A stretch of 22,641 bases of DNA from Hypsibius dujardini (lineage: Eukaryota > Tardigrada > Eutardigrada > Parachela > Hypsibiidae): the NCBI GenBank assembly GCA_001579985.1, contig LRSR01005153.1:1-22641 (forward strand). The letters are read 5' to 3'. How positions within the stretch are numbered: position 1 is the first letter of the stretch; each line of letters opens with the position of its first letter. The notes under the pieces are model-generated. The model did not search any database and had not been told where the DNA came from. It saw nothing but the letters and a program-made list of their open reading frames with translations. Positions 1 to 9,145 of the stretch are shown here, piece by piece. The position numbers and the translations under genes were made by a program.

Positions 1-82
1 AAGGGAAAGCCTGAATTTTAGCAAAAGCATGTCAGTTTCTTGCAGATGCGCTTTAAGAAGCATACAATTCTGTAATGATACA

Positions 83-346
83 TTATTTCCCATTTTTAGC
101 CTTCTTAGACAGGTTTCCACTTAAATGAGCATCTGCAACTTTCCTGCTGGCTTTCTCTCGTTCAGTGCCAGTTGTAACTCCAGCCAACTTATTCATATAC
201 TGAGCATGTTTACGAAGCACCGTTTCTAATTGGATATTATACAATCCTAAATAACTGTAATTGCGGGGAGGGACGTCCTCAAAAACGCGCCTTAAAATAA
301 GATGCAGCTTAAAAACATATCTTGTCTCGTGGCATCGTTCAAACAT
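83..346 (-). CDS. Candidate 3' terminal exon, 87 codons, unrecognised protein
   Basis: On the minus strand a pyrimidine-rich stretch ending in TCAG (AG at 348-347) is followed by an open frame to a TAA at 83-85. Translation starts MFERCHETRY, continues through LHLILRRVFEDVPPRNYSY, and ends in a lysine-rich tail (SKKAKNGK). The composition is that of a real soluble protein: amphipathic, charged, no low complexity. The first codon after the acceptor happens to be ATG, so this could be an internal-to-terminal exon or a short single-exon ORF; the clean acceptor favours the exon reading. The frame stays open upstream to about 409 but loses coding character across a C-tract. I do not recognise the family, and no partner exon is evident in the 400 bp upstream. 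Confidence 0.4.
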   Translation of the reverse strand: MFERCHETRYVFKLHLILRRVFEDVPPRNYSYLGLYNIQLETVLRKHAQYMNKLAGVTTGTEREKASRKVADAHLSGNLSKKAKNGK

Positions 347-349
347 CTG

Positions 350-774
350 AGATGGGCATAATGACATCTGAACATGATGTTGCCGTAACGTCGCTGTCCC
401 CCCCCCCACATTATAATTACTGCTGAGTCTAACAGTATAAGGGTCGTCAAATCAGCACATATTTCATTTATTGAGATCGTGGCATAAATGATTAGACTTG
501 ATTGTTTAAGCCTTGCGAACACAACTCTTATCGGGAATGGATAAGGCAGAAATGGGTGATTTTCGGTTTTACTCATGCACTCACACATCGACCGAATTAA
601 TTGTAGAAATTACTTTAGTCATAGTCACTTTTATTCTCAGGCTTGCGGCACTCCATCGAAAGAGGTACGTGGAGTCCGGACTATTCCTAATGTGTCCTGT
701 TTTCTAGCCTGGGTCCATAGCAATTGATTTTCGATGCCTCCAAATAATCTTTTCTTAACGAACGTCCAAATCCA
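350..774. other. Non-coding stretch, no gene seen
   Basis: Contains a poly-C tract near 399-408 and AT-rich sequence. Short open frames on both strands lack coding character. It may be intron or intergenic sequence between the minus-strand exon at the left edge and the plus-strand gene at 1130. Confidence 0.4.
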
Positions 775-955
775 AAATTCAATTTGGAATCGTTTGGCCT
801 CCGCAAAATATCTTTCGGAGATCAGGGGGCGGAGCTATGTCACTTTGCAAAAAAGGACTGGGATTGTGAGCGTAGCCTTTGAGAATCGACCCATAGCTCC
901 GCCCCCTTAACCCCCAAGAAATATTTCGTTTACGCTACTCAATTCGTAAACGAAT
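775..955. repeat. Foldback element with GC-box-like core
   Basis: The inner inverted repeat reads GGGGGCGGAGCTATG at about 825-839 and CATAGCTCCGCCCCC at about 892-906. Weaker inverted similarity extends outward (AAATATCTTTCGG against AAGAAATATTTCG). The same core occurs at 1763-1859 and, with changes, near 13925-14005, so it is one dispersed family. This copy lies about 180 bp upstream of the start codon of the gene at 1130. Confidence 0.6.
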
Positions 956-1129
956 TTCGGATGATTAATTTAAAAAAAAAATTTCAGTTTATACGCTGAG
1001 TTCCACTGGAGAGGAAGGGTTAGTTTTGACCACTCCGACAATAGGCAGAACTCCTCGTAAAACATTTATTCACCAATTCCGTTACGTCTACAGATATTCT
1101 CCCCGAGATTTTTCAACCGAAATCGCACG

Positions 1130-4100
1130 ATGCTGAGGGGAAGTGTTTTCGCTATTCTCGTTCCACTTCTCGTTCCACTTCTTGTCTGCCTGAGCGGATT
1201 GGATGCATACGCCTATTCGTATACTACGAGTGAGTACAGGATCTTAAATAAGATCAGTGGCCAAATGGTTCTTGATTGAAGAAGCTACTTAAAGACACGC
1301 TGTTTAGCCTACATCACCTGCGGCCAAAGCTACACTTTGTCATGCGGATCCTCGTCATACACCCGTGCTGGGACCTTCAAGTTTAGCTCTTACCCCAACG
1401 CATACTCTTCCTCGACAAACTGCACCGTGACCTTTAAGGTAGACGGAAGCTACTGCACCGGCATCGGGGATTATGCAATCTACTTCAACATCAAGTAAGT
1501 CGAATTGGAGATTGGACTAAAAACCGAATTGGAGATCGGACTAAAAACCGAATTGGAGATCGGACTAAAAACCGAACAGGAAATTCCAAATTCTAACTGG
1601 CCTGAATTCCCGCACCACTTTGTGTTATAGCCCGGGGCTTGATTCATTGATTCATCAGCATGAAAAACATCGTTTTTTTCGGGAAAACGTGTGATTTCAA
1701 GATTTTTGACATCCTTCCACTCCAAATTTGATTTGAAATCGATCGACATCAGCGGAATCTCATTTGGATGTCAGGGGGCGGAGCTATAGGTCATTGCTGC
1801 AGTGCCGCTCGGAAGCCTAGAATGAAACTAGCCCATAGCTCCGCCCCCTGGCATCCAAAATAAAATTCTCATTGCCTGAATTTTTTTTAGGGAAATTTAA
1901 ACACATCCACTGCGAAAATATATTCTCGCTACTTTAACAATAATTATTTGAATTCTGATCGGCCTGAATTATGCGGAAGTTGGAAAAGCGTGCAGAAATT
2001 TAAGAAAAAATGTAATAATATATTTGTATAAATTCGATCTCTAAGACAAAACACGGTATATCATAAAAAAATAAACACATTTCGAATTCTCAGAAGAGAA
2101 CAAACTTTTAATGACACAATTCGATGTCAAATCCGATTTGAAAGTGTTTCCCTGTTTTTCGTATCCTGTCTTCCAGGACGCTCGCCTTGGGGTATTCTGA
2201 TTCGGCCAAAATCATAGAACGCTCCACTTACTACCCGTACGTCGTGACGACCTCGAAGAACCTCTACGGAGGCTACCAGCCGGGCAATACTTACCCGACA
2301 TCGGTGGCGCAGTTCCTCTCGCAGTACACCTACTCGCCCATTGTGACGCTGGAGATCACGACGACGCGCAACTCCTTCTACTCCGGCAATCCCATCACTC
2401 TCGACTACAACGTCCTCAACGGTACGAATGCCGCACCCTTACAAGGGGTTAGTGCGCGCTTCGCCGCCAGAATGTGCAAGTCTTACAATATCAATCGATA
2501 GCTGTGACTTTAACCTACTTATTGATACCAAAAGCTAATCCGGAGCTTGCGAAACAAGATCACAATTTGCATCATCCATACGCCCCTTCTCCTTCAACAA
2601 CAACTGAACAAGTAATAATGCAAACCGTGCCATTGATTGGTCGATTGTTCTGTTTTGCTTTGCTTAACCATTTCTTAATTTTAAAACAATCGAGCAATCA
2701 ATTGCATGGTTTGAATTATTAGTTGTTCAGTTGTTGAAAGGGGAGGGGCGTATGGATGATGCAAATCGTGATCTTGTTTTGCAAGCTCCGGATTAGTTTT
2801 TGGTATGAATAGGTAAATTAAAGTTACAGCTATCGATTGATATTCTAAGACTTGCTCACTCTGGCGGCGAAGCGCGCACCGAGCCCTTGTGAGGGAAGTT
2901 AAACAGAACACTCGTAAAAAGCAACCCAATTTTTACTGCTTCAAATATAAAACCACAAGACTCCAACCTGTTGATTGCTGATTAGGCCTACTTTTTAATC
3001 TCAAGCAGAAGTGAAGCCGTTGATTTCTTGATTCGTTTTTATTTTCAATCGCTCGGGGCGCGAGATCTCCGCACAAAAATGACAAAGTATAATCACTAAT
3101 CGGAAAAAAAAAAACGTGGATTTTATCTTTCCGACCGGGTTTTGTTTAACCGAACGCCGCTCCCCTCAACTGTGCGGCGTTCTTTGAGAGAACTGAAGCA
3201 GTCCCAACTTGTCGCGAACAGGCATCTCTCTATGCAGTGTAGCAACAGTATTTTTTCTCTTGTCGAAAAATAATTTTATCTGCTTGGTGTGAATTTATAG
3301 AATACGCAACAACGTTTGTCGGTTCTTACTGTTCCGCACTGTCGGGATACGTCCAGGAGGACATCATCTGCGACAGCGGTAATCGCGTCAATTGTCCGTA
3401 TTCATATACGCCCACGACAGAGATAACAAACGAAGCTACTGCCATTGGCAATTGCGGTTTAGGTAAGTTGACTCGTTGTCTGAAGATGATCTTACACTTA
3501 CTTTAGAGGCCGTTTTCAGACAACACTCGCTAGCGAAACAAATGGCGATTCCCAATCTTCAATAAGTGAAGCCAAAAATAGCTCCTCTCGCTTTTTTTCA
3601 TCAAAAGAGTCTAAATATTTAATATATTACTAAAAGATAAAAAGGCTTTAAAAGTGGACGCAATTCTAAATCATATCTTGAGAATATTCAAAGTTCGCTT
3701 ATTTGCAGCGTTTATTTTGCTATTTCAAACTCGCTGATCTCCTTGGTTTTGAAGATAAGCGAGAAAAGCCGCCAAGGAGCTCCTTTTCTCGCTTATTCTG
3801 CTCGCTAATTGTGTGCATCTGTCTTGTGAGTGGTCCATGTCATTGAGATTAACGAAGGAGACACAGCCTCAGGTAAGCCAGGGGGCGTGTCCTCGTCTCA
3901 CCGTTACAAGGGCGTGCAAAACTAGGGAGATTAGCGAGTTTGAAATAGCGAAATAAACGCTGCAAATAAGCGGAATTTGATTATACTTATTATTATTATT
4001 ATGTATAAATATTTAGTGAGACTTGTGCCAACATCCCGGCACAACCCTTACCCTTACCCTTACCCTTACCCTGATAACTCTGGACGGCGAATTTCTTTAT

Positions 4101-4830
4101 ATCTGTTTGCTGTTACCGCTGCACTATTGCCTAATCTCTTCGATTCCATCGAGAAAATCGGCACAAACCAAAATTACTATTTTAAATAAATAAAAACTGA
4201 CTAGTGGTGATATATAGGGGGCGCTGTCTATGTTACCGTCTCTGAGAATTAATCAATTAATAAAATGTGTCTGCGATTATTCAGTCAATCAGTTCGTTCA
4301 AAATCAAATAATCAATTAGTACATGTTTCAGTAACATAGACAGCGCCCTCTATATATACTGCCACTGGTCAGTTTTTATTTAATTTAAAATAGAAGTTCT
4401 GGTTTTGTGCCGATTTTCTCGACGGAATCGAAGAGACCAGGCAAGAGTGCATCGGTCACAGCAAACAGTTAAAAAGAAATTCGCCGTCCAGAGTTGTGTC
4501 ATTTCCTTGTTAGAAGCATGTTAGAAGTAAGGTTCATATCGTTTTCTTCTAGATTATGGTGCAATCGCGGGAATCGCGATCGGGAGTCTCTTTGCCTTTG
4601 CATGCATCATCGCTATCGGTACGATGATTGCCCGCCGCAGTCGTCGAGGCCGCGTCCTCCACCAACACACTGTGTACCCTCACGTCGGACCAGCCGTCAT
4701 TTCGGGAAACGTCAACCAGGCGTTCGGACAGCCGCAGTACTTCCAAGGACCGCCACCGCAATATGAAGCAGCGGGCCAACAGGCGCCTTACCCTGCTGGA
4801 GGGCAAACGATCCCTCAGCCTCGGGTCTGA
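1130..4830 (+). CDS. Type I membrane protein with CUB-like ectodomain and PPxY tail (5 exons, 323 aa)
   Basis: Exons 1130-1229, 1308-1494, 2177-2421, 3301-3462 and 4553-4830 join with GT..AG borders (gtgagt, gtaagt, gtacga, gtaagt donors; tttag, ttccag, tatag, ttctag acceptors) and keep one frame to TGA at 4828-4830. Residues 1-27 form a signal peptide: MLRGS, a Leu/Val/Pro-rich core, then a small-residue end. Exons 2-3 resemble a CUB domain: a Cys after ITC, an AGTFKFSSYPNAY block matching the CUB G-x-F-x-S-x-x-YP-x-x-Y pattern, a following NCTVTF, and later a beta-strand-like ITLDYNV. Further cysteines follow in exon 4. Exon 5 starts with a Gly/Ala/Ile-rich helix (about residues 235-255), a basic stop-transfer (ARRSRRGR), then a Pro/Gln/Tyr-rich cytoplasmic tail with PPQY, a possible WW-domain ligand. 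N-glycosylation sequons include NCT. The role is probably surface adhesion or reception; the ligand is unknown. Introns 2-4 are packed with foldback repeats. Confidence 0.85.
1501..1578. repeat. 24-bp tandem repeat, about 3 copies, at an intron 5' end
   Basis: The unit CGAATTGGAGATCGGACTAA plus AAAC is repeated just over three times, the first copy slightly diverged. It begins within 10 bp of the 5' splice site of intron 2 of the CUB-like gene. Confidence 0.85.
1605..1862. repeat. Foldback element copy in intron 2 (same family as 13592-14362)
   Basis: The stretch matches the left half of the large palindrome at 13592-14362, including ACCACTTTGTG, GGGGCTTGATT, CCTTCCACTCCAA and the hairpin core. 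The core arms are TTTGGATGTCAGGGGGCGG at 1763-1781 and CCGCCCCCTGGCATCCAAA at about 1842-1859. Most of the right arm of the longer element is missing here, so this copy is truncated. Confidence 0.75.
2437..2894. repeat. Near-complete hairpin element in intron 3
   Basis: Two arms of about 215 bp (2437-2652 and 2683-2894) are inverted copies with scattered mismatches, separated by only about 30 bp. Matching landmarks are GTGCGCGCTTCGCCGCCAGA at 2453 with its complement near 2858-2877, ATATCAATCGATAGCTGT near 2489-2506 with its complement near 2827-2844, and AACAACTGAACAA. It begins 15 bp after the donor of intron 3. No coding potential. Consistent with a foldback or MITE-type DNA element. Confidence 0.85.
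3687..3980. repeat. MITE-like element with about 55-bp terminal inverted repeats, intron 4
   Basis: The left terminus contains CGCTTATTTGCAGCGTTTAT (from about 3696) and then CTATTTCAAACTCGCT. The right terminus is the inverse, AGCGAGTTTGAAATAGCG then AAATAAACGCTGCAAATAAG. An inner hairpin GATAAGCGAGAAAA / TTTTCTCGCTTATT lies near 3755-3798. No transposase is encoded. I could not define a target duplication with certainty. Confidence 0.8.
4045..4073. repeat. CCCTTA hexamer array
   Basis: About 4.7 copies of CCCTTA directly abut the left end of the next foldback element. The permuted unit is TAAGGG, which is not the animal telomere repeat TTAGGG. Confidence 0.9.
4075..4497. repeat. Foldback element with about 165-bp arms, intron 4
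   Basis: Arms 4075-4239 and 4333-4497 are inverted copies (for example CTCTGGACGGCGAATTTCTT on the left and its complement near 4475-4494). They meet at an inner terminus with GGGGGCGCTGTCTATGTTAC on one side and its near-complement on the other. The loop is about 95 bp and AT-rich. It ends 55 bp before exon 5 of the CUB-like gene. The GCGCT core next to TATATA resembles the inner ends of the element at 5740-6215. Confidence 0.85.
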
Positions 4831-4990
4831 TATTTCAGCGCAACGACATGACCCCCCCCCCCCGAGTATGCATTTCTGAAGGACTTTAACGTGATACTCC
4901 TTGGACTTTAATTTTCTTGATTAGTTTTCGAACGGAATTGTTTTCAATGTTTGATTTGAGTTATCACTGAACATTTCTGGTCGTAAAATT
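4831..4990 (+). other. Probable 3' UTR of the CUB-like gene
   Basis: It follows the TGA at 4828-4830 directly and has a C-tract near 4852-4863. I see no canonical AATAAA within the next 200 bp, so the cleavage site is not defined. Confidence 0.4.
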
Positions 4991-5152
4991 ATGCCCAAAA
5001 TAGATACGAGGACAATGCCTCGACCGCTTGCAGTAATGGAACCCATGGATCCCCACAGAAACATGCCAACATACGGAATGACGTCATCGTTTCAATCCGC
5101 AATCAGTGCCGACCACCGAAAGCGCTCGTCATCGTTCGGTGGCAAACAATGA
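4991..5152 (+). CDS. Possible small ORF, 53 codons
   Basis: The frame runs from an ATG at 4991 to TGA at 5150-5152. It is rich in Met, Pro, His and Ser, includes PRPLAVMEPMDPHRNMPTYG, and ends in a basic-serine stretch (DHRKRSSSFGGKQ). The composition is protein-like rather than random. It lies 160 bp downstream of the CUB-like gene in the same orientation. It could be an ORF in that gene's 3' UTR, an alternative last exon, or chance. No homology is recognised. Confidence 0.25.
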   Translation: MPKIDTRTMPRPLAVMEPMDPHRNMPTYGMTSSFQSAISADHRKRSSSFGGKQ

Positions 5153-5735
5153 GCGACAATTACCGTTCCTTCATGAACAAATATTACTTGTAGATGGAAG
5201 AAATACGGTGGATCTAAAACGCAGCACCAAATGATCGAGACAGTACAGTACATGCACGGAAGGGGGTGGTGGCATTGTTTTCTCTTTGCGCTTTTGTACA
5301 AATACATTTCATATGAAAGGAATCGGTCGTTCCACGCGTGTCCTTCCAGAATCAACATGGCCAACGGCCAGCTTTCCATTGTCCTCCTATTGCCCTCTGG
5401 AAGAACACTATCCGAAACACGGTTATGATCGATAACGGTTATGATCGGTTAAAACGGTTACATTTCCCAGAGTTAGGTCTGAAAAGTCTGGAAGTGAAGG
5501 AAATCTTGTAGATTTCCATATTTTTGTTAAGCACGGAGTTCGAAAATACGTGCAGTTTTGTAAAAGGACGAGTACAGTGCCAATTGACCACTGATCAGTC
5601 GTTTCGATAGTCAAACTATCGTCCTCGTTGTGAGTTTCATTGTTCCAGTTATTGTGGGTCCCGTGACTCAAGTGAAAAGAGCGGTGGTGCATTCCCGGAT
5701 GAATGTTTTTTCCGCTTTTTTTCCGCTTTTTTCCG
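5153..5735. other. No gene or repeat recognised
   Basis: AT-rich sequence with short open frames on both strands that lack coding character. A short direct repeat GATCGATAACGGTTATGATCGG lies near 5426-5448 (given here as two overlapping GGTTATGATCG copies). Nothing else is supported. Confidence 0.4.
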
Positions 5736-5739
5736 CACC

Positions 5740-6215
5740 CTTGACAAGGGGCTCACCCCCCACCCCCCACTCTGTGACCCAAATTCTTTTACTTCTACTA
5801 CACTTCACAAATTCATAAGGATGTGTTCTTACACTTTCCGTTGAGAAAAGTTTCACTATTCCAGAACTTATATATTTTTTAAATCAAAAAATCTTTAAAC
5901 GTGGTACATAGAGAGCGCTACGTATGTGTATGCTACAATCGACAATGTCACAGGGATTCTTCGAATGCATAATTTCAAACGTTTTTGCTCTCCCACAAAT
6001 ACATCAATCAATCGAAAGGGCAGATGGTAATGCAATGAGCGCTCTCTATGTACCACCTCTGAAGAGTTTTTGGTTTTTTTTAAATACAAGTTTTGGAAAA
6101 GGGAAACTTCTCTTAACGAAAAGTCCAAGAACACATCCTTACGCATTTGTGAAACGTAATAGAAGTAAGAGATTTTGGGTCACAGATTGGGGGGGGGGAA
6201 CCCCTTGTGAGGCAG
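5740..6215. repeat. Foldback element with about 180-bp arms
   Basis: Left arm 5740-5919 and right arm 6037-6215 are inverted copies: TCTGTGACCCAAA on the left against TTTTGGGTCACAGA on the right, and AAGGATGTGTTCTT against AAGAACACATCCTT. The inner ends are GTGGTACATAGAGAGCGCT and AGCGCTCTCTATGTACCAC, a cleaner repeat than the flanks, suggesting a smaller TIR element (5901-6056) inside a larger palindrome. Open frames crossing it are incidental. Confidence 0.85.
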
Positions 6216-6489
6216 GTTGGTCATGCCAAATAATTTTTTTGAGAGGACGGAGGGAACATGTAGACAAGACTGACCATGGGTCAACCACGTGCGGTTCAGT
6301 TCATAATTTTAGCTGTTTTTGCATCCAATTTTTCGATGCAATTATGGATTCATTTATGGAAAAAAAGATAGACCGCAAACAAGAAGAACGTACCGTAGTA
6401 GCTTTTTGAGAACCATAAAGGATTTCAATTAAGATTCGAATTAGTGTCATTTTTTCGCCAGTATTAGCCGTCTGTATCGCTGGACTGGA
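6216..6489. other. No gene recognised
   Basis: AT-rich single-copy-looking sequence between two repeat elements, with no convincing exon or RNA gene. Confidence 0.4.
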
Positions 6490-6660
6490 TTAATTCACCA
6501 GTAAGTGCCTAGGTCCCATCGCCATCATATCGTAGGCGTTATGCACATATTACGCAATCAAAAAATGGCCTTTTCCGATCACCCACCTACCCAGATAATC
6601 AAATTATACTAGAGGGCGGGGCCTATTTTACTGGTGAGTAATCAAAAGGCCAGACCGCGC
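6490..6660. repeat. MITE relative of the element at 14530, partly rearranged
   Basis: 6535-6657 matches 14530-14655 along its length: CACATATTACG, then CACCCACCTACCCAGATAAT, then GGAGGGCGGGGCCTA-like sequence and ACTGGT. The distal end present at 14694 is absent here. An additional inverted repeat, AATTCACCAGTAA at 6492-6504 against TTACTGGTGAGTAAT at 6629-6643, frames the copy. Confidence 0.65.
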
Positions 6661-6924
6661 TATAGTCTACAATAATAGTATACGATTGTAATAATTTCGT
6701 ACATTCGAATGGTGCAACAGAATTTACTAACAACTGAAAAAAAACTAAGAAACTAAGATAAAGTTGAAGCAATGACAAAATCGCTTTTAAGTTAACGCAG
6801 CAAGGAAAACAGGGGGCGCACATGTGGCAAATTTGACGAATGTACAAAACGCTTGTACAACAAAAACATCATTCTTCTCAAAAGCAAACGATGTGCGTGC
6901 AAAGAGTCCAACCACGCTGACCCG

Positions 6925-7240
6925 TGTCGGGTGGTACCCAACAGGTACCCATCACTTACTAATATTGTAGTCTATCTACCTAGTTAACTCATTCCTATCT
7001 ACACTCACATTCTATAATGTACTTAATCAGCTATTATTACATACATAGTTCCGCCATGTCGGCAGGAGCTAGTACCTTAGATCAGAAACTATTCTTTATC
7101 CCTGACTATATAAGCGTGTGTTTTACAGTAATTTGGGGAGTTCCTTCCTATCACCTCTAATCTTCCCGACCAGTGAAGTCTTATTATAATTCTTCTCCTA
7201 TGTTATTCAGTCGGCTTGTATGTTCAGATTCTTCCGTCCT
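6925..7240 (+). mobile_element. LTR-like fossil fragment
   Basis: It begins TGTCGGGTGGTACCCAACA, a short TG..CA-type inverted start very like that of the LTR at 11253. A pyrimidine-rich body, a TATA-like ACTATATAAGC near 7102-7112 and a C/T-rich tail follow in the same order as in that LTR. No internal region or matching second terminal repeat is seen and the right border is uncertain. Age looks old. Confidence 0.4.
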
Positions 7241-7373
7241 AGTTGTGGATGGAAGGATGGGAGTGAGACGGCCTGTGATAATATGTCTGAGTGTGTGTGG
7301 TGTCTGTCGTCGATCTCCGTTCTTACTTGATAAGCACACAGTCACGGTTAAATACAGATACAGAACCCAAGAA

Positions 7374-7397
7374 AGAGAGAGAGAGAGAGAGAGAGAA
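7374..7397. repeat. (GA)n microsatellite
   Basis: About twelve uninterrupted GA units. Confidence 0.95.
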
Positions 7398-7489
7398 AAG
7401 CCATACCAAAAGAATGCAATAATGATGAAAAGCACTCAAGGACACTAAGGATATCATTAGCCAGAAAGCGGCGGTAACGGTTACTCGTG

Positions 7490-8750
7490 ACAAGAGCAGT
7501 GGACCATCTGCTGGAAAGCCATGTGTCAAGCCTCCACACTACTGATTTTTCCCATGAAAACGCGGTCATAACAGCTCCAAAATTCAATGACGAAGAGAAG
7601 CTTGCATCGTCCAAACCTTTTTTGACATCTTACGGAGGCACAGAAGCCAGAGCCATTTTGCATTGCCCGCGGAGATGCTCGTCGGTGTGGTAGCGCTCCG
7701 CTGATCCGAATTCCTGGATCTTTCTGAAGACATTCTGGCCAAAGTGAAAAATACAACCTGCAAATGCACAAAAGATTTAGTTCGACTTAATGAAGCCGAG
7801 CATACAGTATAGCCTACATAAAAACTACGAAAAAAGGAAAAAGATAATTACGAAAACTGGACATAGTCTACCATGCGTTCCAGCTGCTCGGAATGCGTCT
7901 TTCAACCCATTGATTGCGGCCAGCTCAAAATCGGAGATGGCTATTGACGGTCCGACGAAGGTGGCAAACTCTTCGCTCAAATCGACAATTGCTTCGTAAA
8001 TCTTTTGAATGAGCATCATGTTTGTCTCCGTTTCCTTGTCCGGTAGAAGAGCGTAGACCAAAAACACAACGGTACTTGGCGAGTTAAAATTTTTCTTGAC
8101 TATATTTACGGACGGGCAGACGGACGGGCAGACAGACGGGCAGGCAGGCAGACGGACGGGCAGACGGACGGGCAGGCAAACGGATGGCGAACAAACAGAC
8201 AGAAGGGCGGACTAAGGAACTGTTGGACGAACAGACGGACGGCCGAACGGAAAGATAAGGAGACAGATTGATTGATTGATTGACAGACTGACGGAAAGAA
8301 AGATTGATGGACAGACTAAAAGACGGTCGGACATCTACCATCAAGTCAGTTTCGTACAACGTACCGTGACCGACAGTGTAGACGGTGTACATTTGGAAGA
8401 ATAGGGTGGGCGCGACGGAAAAGGTTCCGTTACCGAGCCACGTCAAGCTGCTGGCCAGCGCTTTCATATTGGATAAAGTGGCAAAGGCAATAATGTGTTC
8501 GGTTTCTTTTCGCTCAGAATCCTTCAAAAGGAAAGATTCGCCTTTATGAGTGAGGTTAAAGAGATTCAAATCATTATCTGCCACAAACTCCGGAACAAGC
8601 GGCGTACCCTTCTTCACGCGAGCTCGTTGGATTTGTCGCTGAGTGGATTCTCGGTCTGGAAGTCGGGTGGCAACGCTGACTCTCGTGGACTGGGTGACGG
8701 CCTCGTAAAATGTTTGTCGTTCACCAAGCCACAATGTCTGTAGGAACAAA
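7490..8750 (-). pseudogene. Decayed MULE-type transposase gene with introns
   Basis: Read on the minus strand, the order of conserved blocks is that of MULE transposases. 8750-8358: LPDRESTQRQIQRAR, then FLLKDSERKETEHIIAFAT, then the first catalytic block, which reads GNGTF where DGTF is usual, and LFFQMYT. 8074-7872: FLVYALLPDKETET and ISDFELAAINGLKDAF, the second Asp block. 7757 onward: GCIFHFGQNVFRKIQ, then DRVFMGKISSVEA matching the glutamate region. Introns 8357-8075 (283 bp) and 7871-7758 (114 bp) restore the frame; the second joins GTHG to CIFHF exactly. It is broken: the first catalytic Asp appears lost, TAA follows VPP near 7650, the frame shifts soon after, and a TGA replaces Trp before HMAF near 7535. 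Whether it ever served the host is not shown by the sequence. Confidence 0.8.
8108..8250. repeat. Degenerate GACGGGCA-type tandem repeat inside the MULE intron
   Basis: Repeated GACGGACGGGCAG and GACGGGCAGGCA units decay towards 8250, followed by GATTGATTGATTGATTGA near 8267-8282. The array lies wholly in the inferred 283-bp intron of the MULE gene and accounts for most of that intron's length. Confidence 0.8.
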
Positions 8751-8755
8751 ATGTC

Positions 8756-9080
8756 TGGAGACAATCTCTCCATCTGGACATCTGGACAGAATGTCTGTAA
8801 GGACAGAATGTTCAGGGCCAGAATGTCTGTAAGACAGAATGTCCAGGGCCAGAATGTCTGTAAGGACAGAATGTCCAGGGCCAGAATGTCTGTAAGGACA
8901 GAATGTCCAGGGCCAGAATGTCTGTAAGACAGAATGTCCAGGGCCAGAATGTCTGGGGACAATCTTTCCAACTAGACAAATTGTCTGCAAGGACAGAATG
9001 TCGGGGGGCAAAGAGTCGGGCTAGACACAAGAAAGGGATACAATGTCGAGAGGACGAAATGTTTGGGGACACAACGTCGG
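8756..9080. repeat. Minisatellite of about 32 bp built on ACAGAATGTC
   Basis: The core unit, about CCAGAATGTCTGTAAGGACA plus GAATGTCCAGGG, is repeated about four times between 8817 and 8947 as 31- or 32-bp variants. Diverged GACA...TGTC units continue to 9080. Each unit is an internal imperfect palindrome (GACATTCTGTC-like). The array begins at the 5' side of the MULE transposase remnant, where that superfamily often has long, repetitive terminal inverted repeats, so it may be an expanded terminus; this is inference. Confidence 0.8.
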
Positions 9081-9145
9081 TGTGCAAGGGTAATCTAAGG
9101 TCATTATGGACATCGGAGGACTCAATGGCACGCAAACTATTTACT

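Noticed and set aside
4045-4073. Hexamer array that looks like an interstitial telomere
   Set aside because: The unit is CCCTTA (TAAGGG on the other strand), which is not a rotation of the animal telomere repeat TTAGGG/CCCTAA, and there are fewer than five copies.
5924-6409. A 161-codon plus-strand open frame
   Set aside because: It crosses the inner TIR and right arm of the palindrome at 5740-6215 and a poly-G tract; no domain or splice support.
8084-8971. A 295-codon open frame on the minus strand
   Set aside because: It is a mosaic of minisatellite, a real MULE exon segment and an intronic GACGGGCA repeat; only the MULE segment (8750-8358) has coding character.
8756-9010. Regularly spaced repeats resembling a CRISPR array
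   Set aside because: The 31-32-bp units are directly tandem with no unique spacers and sit in a eukaryotic context; this is a minisatellite.
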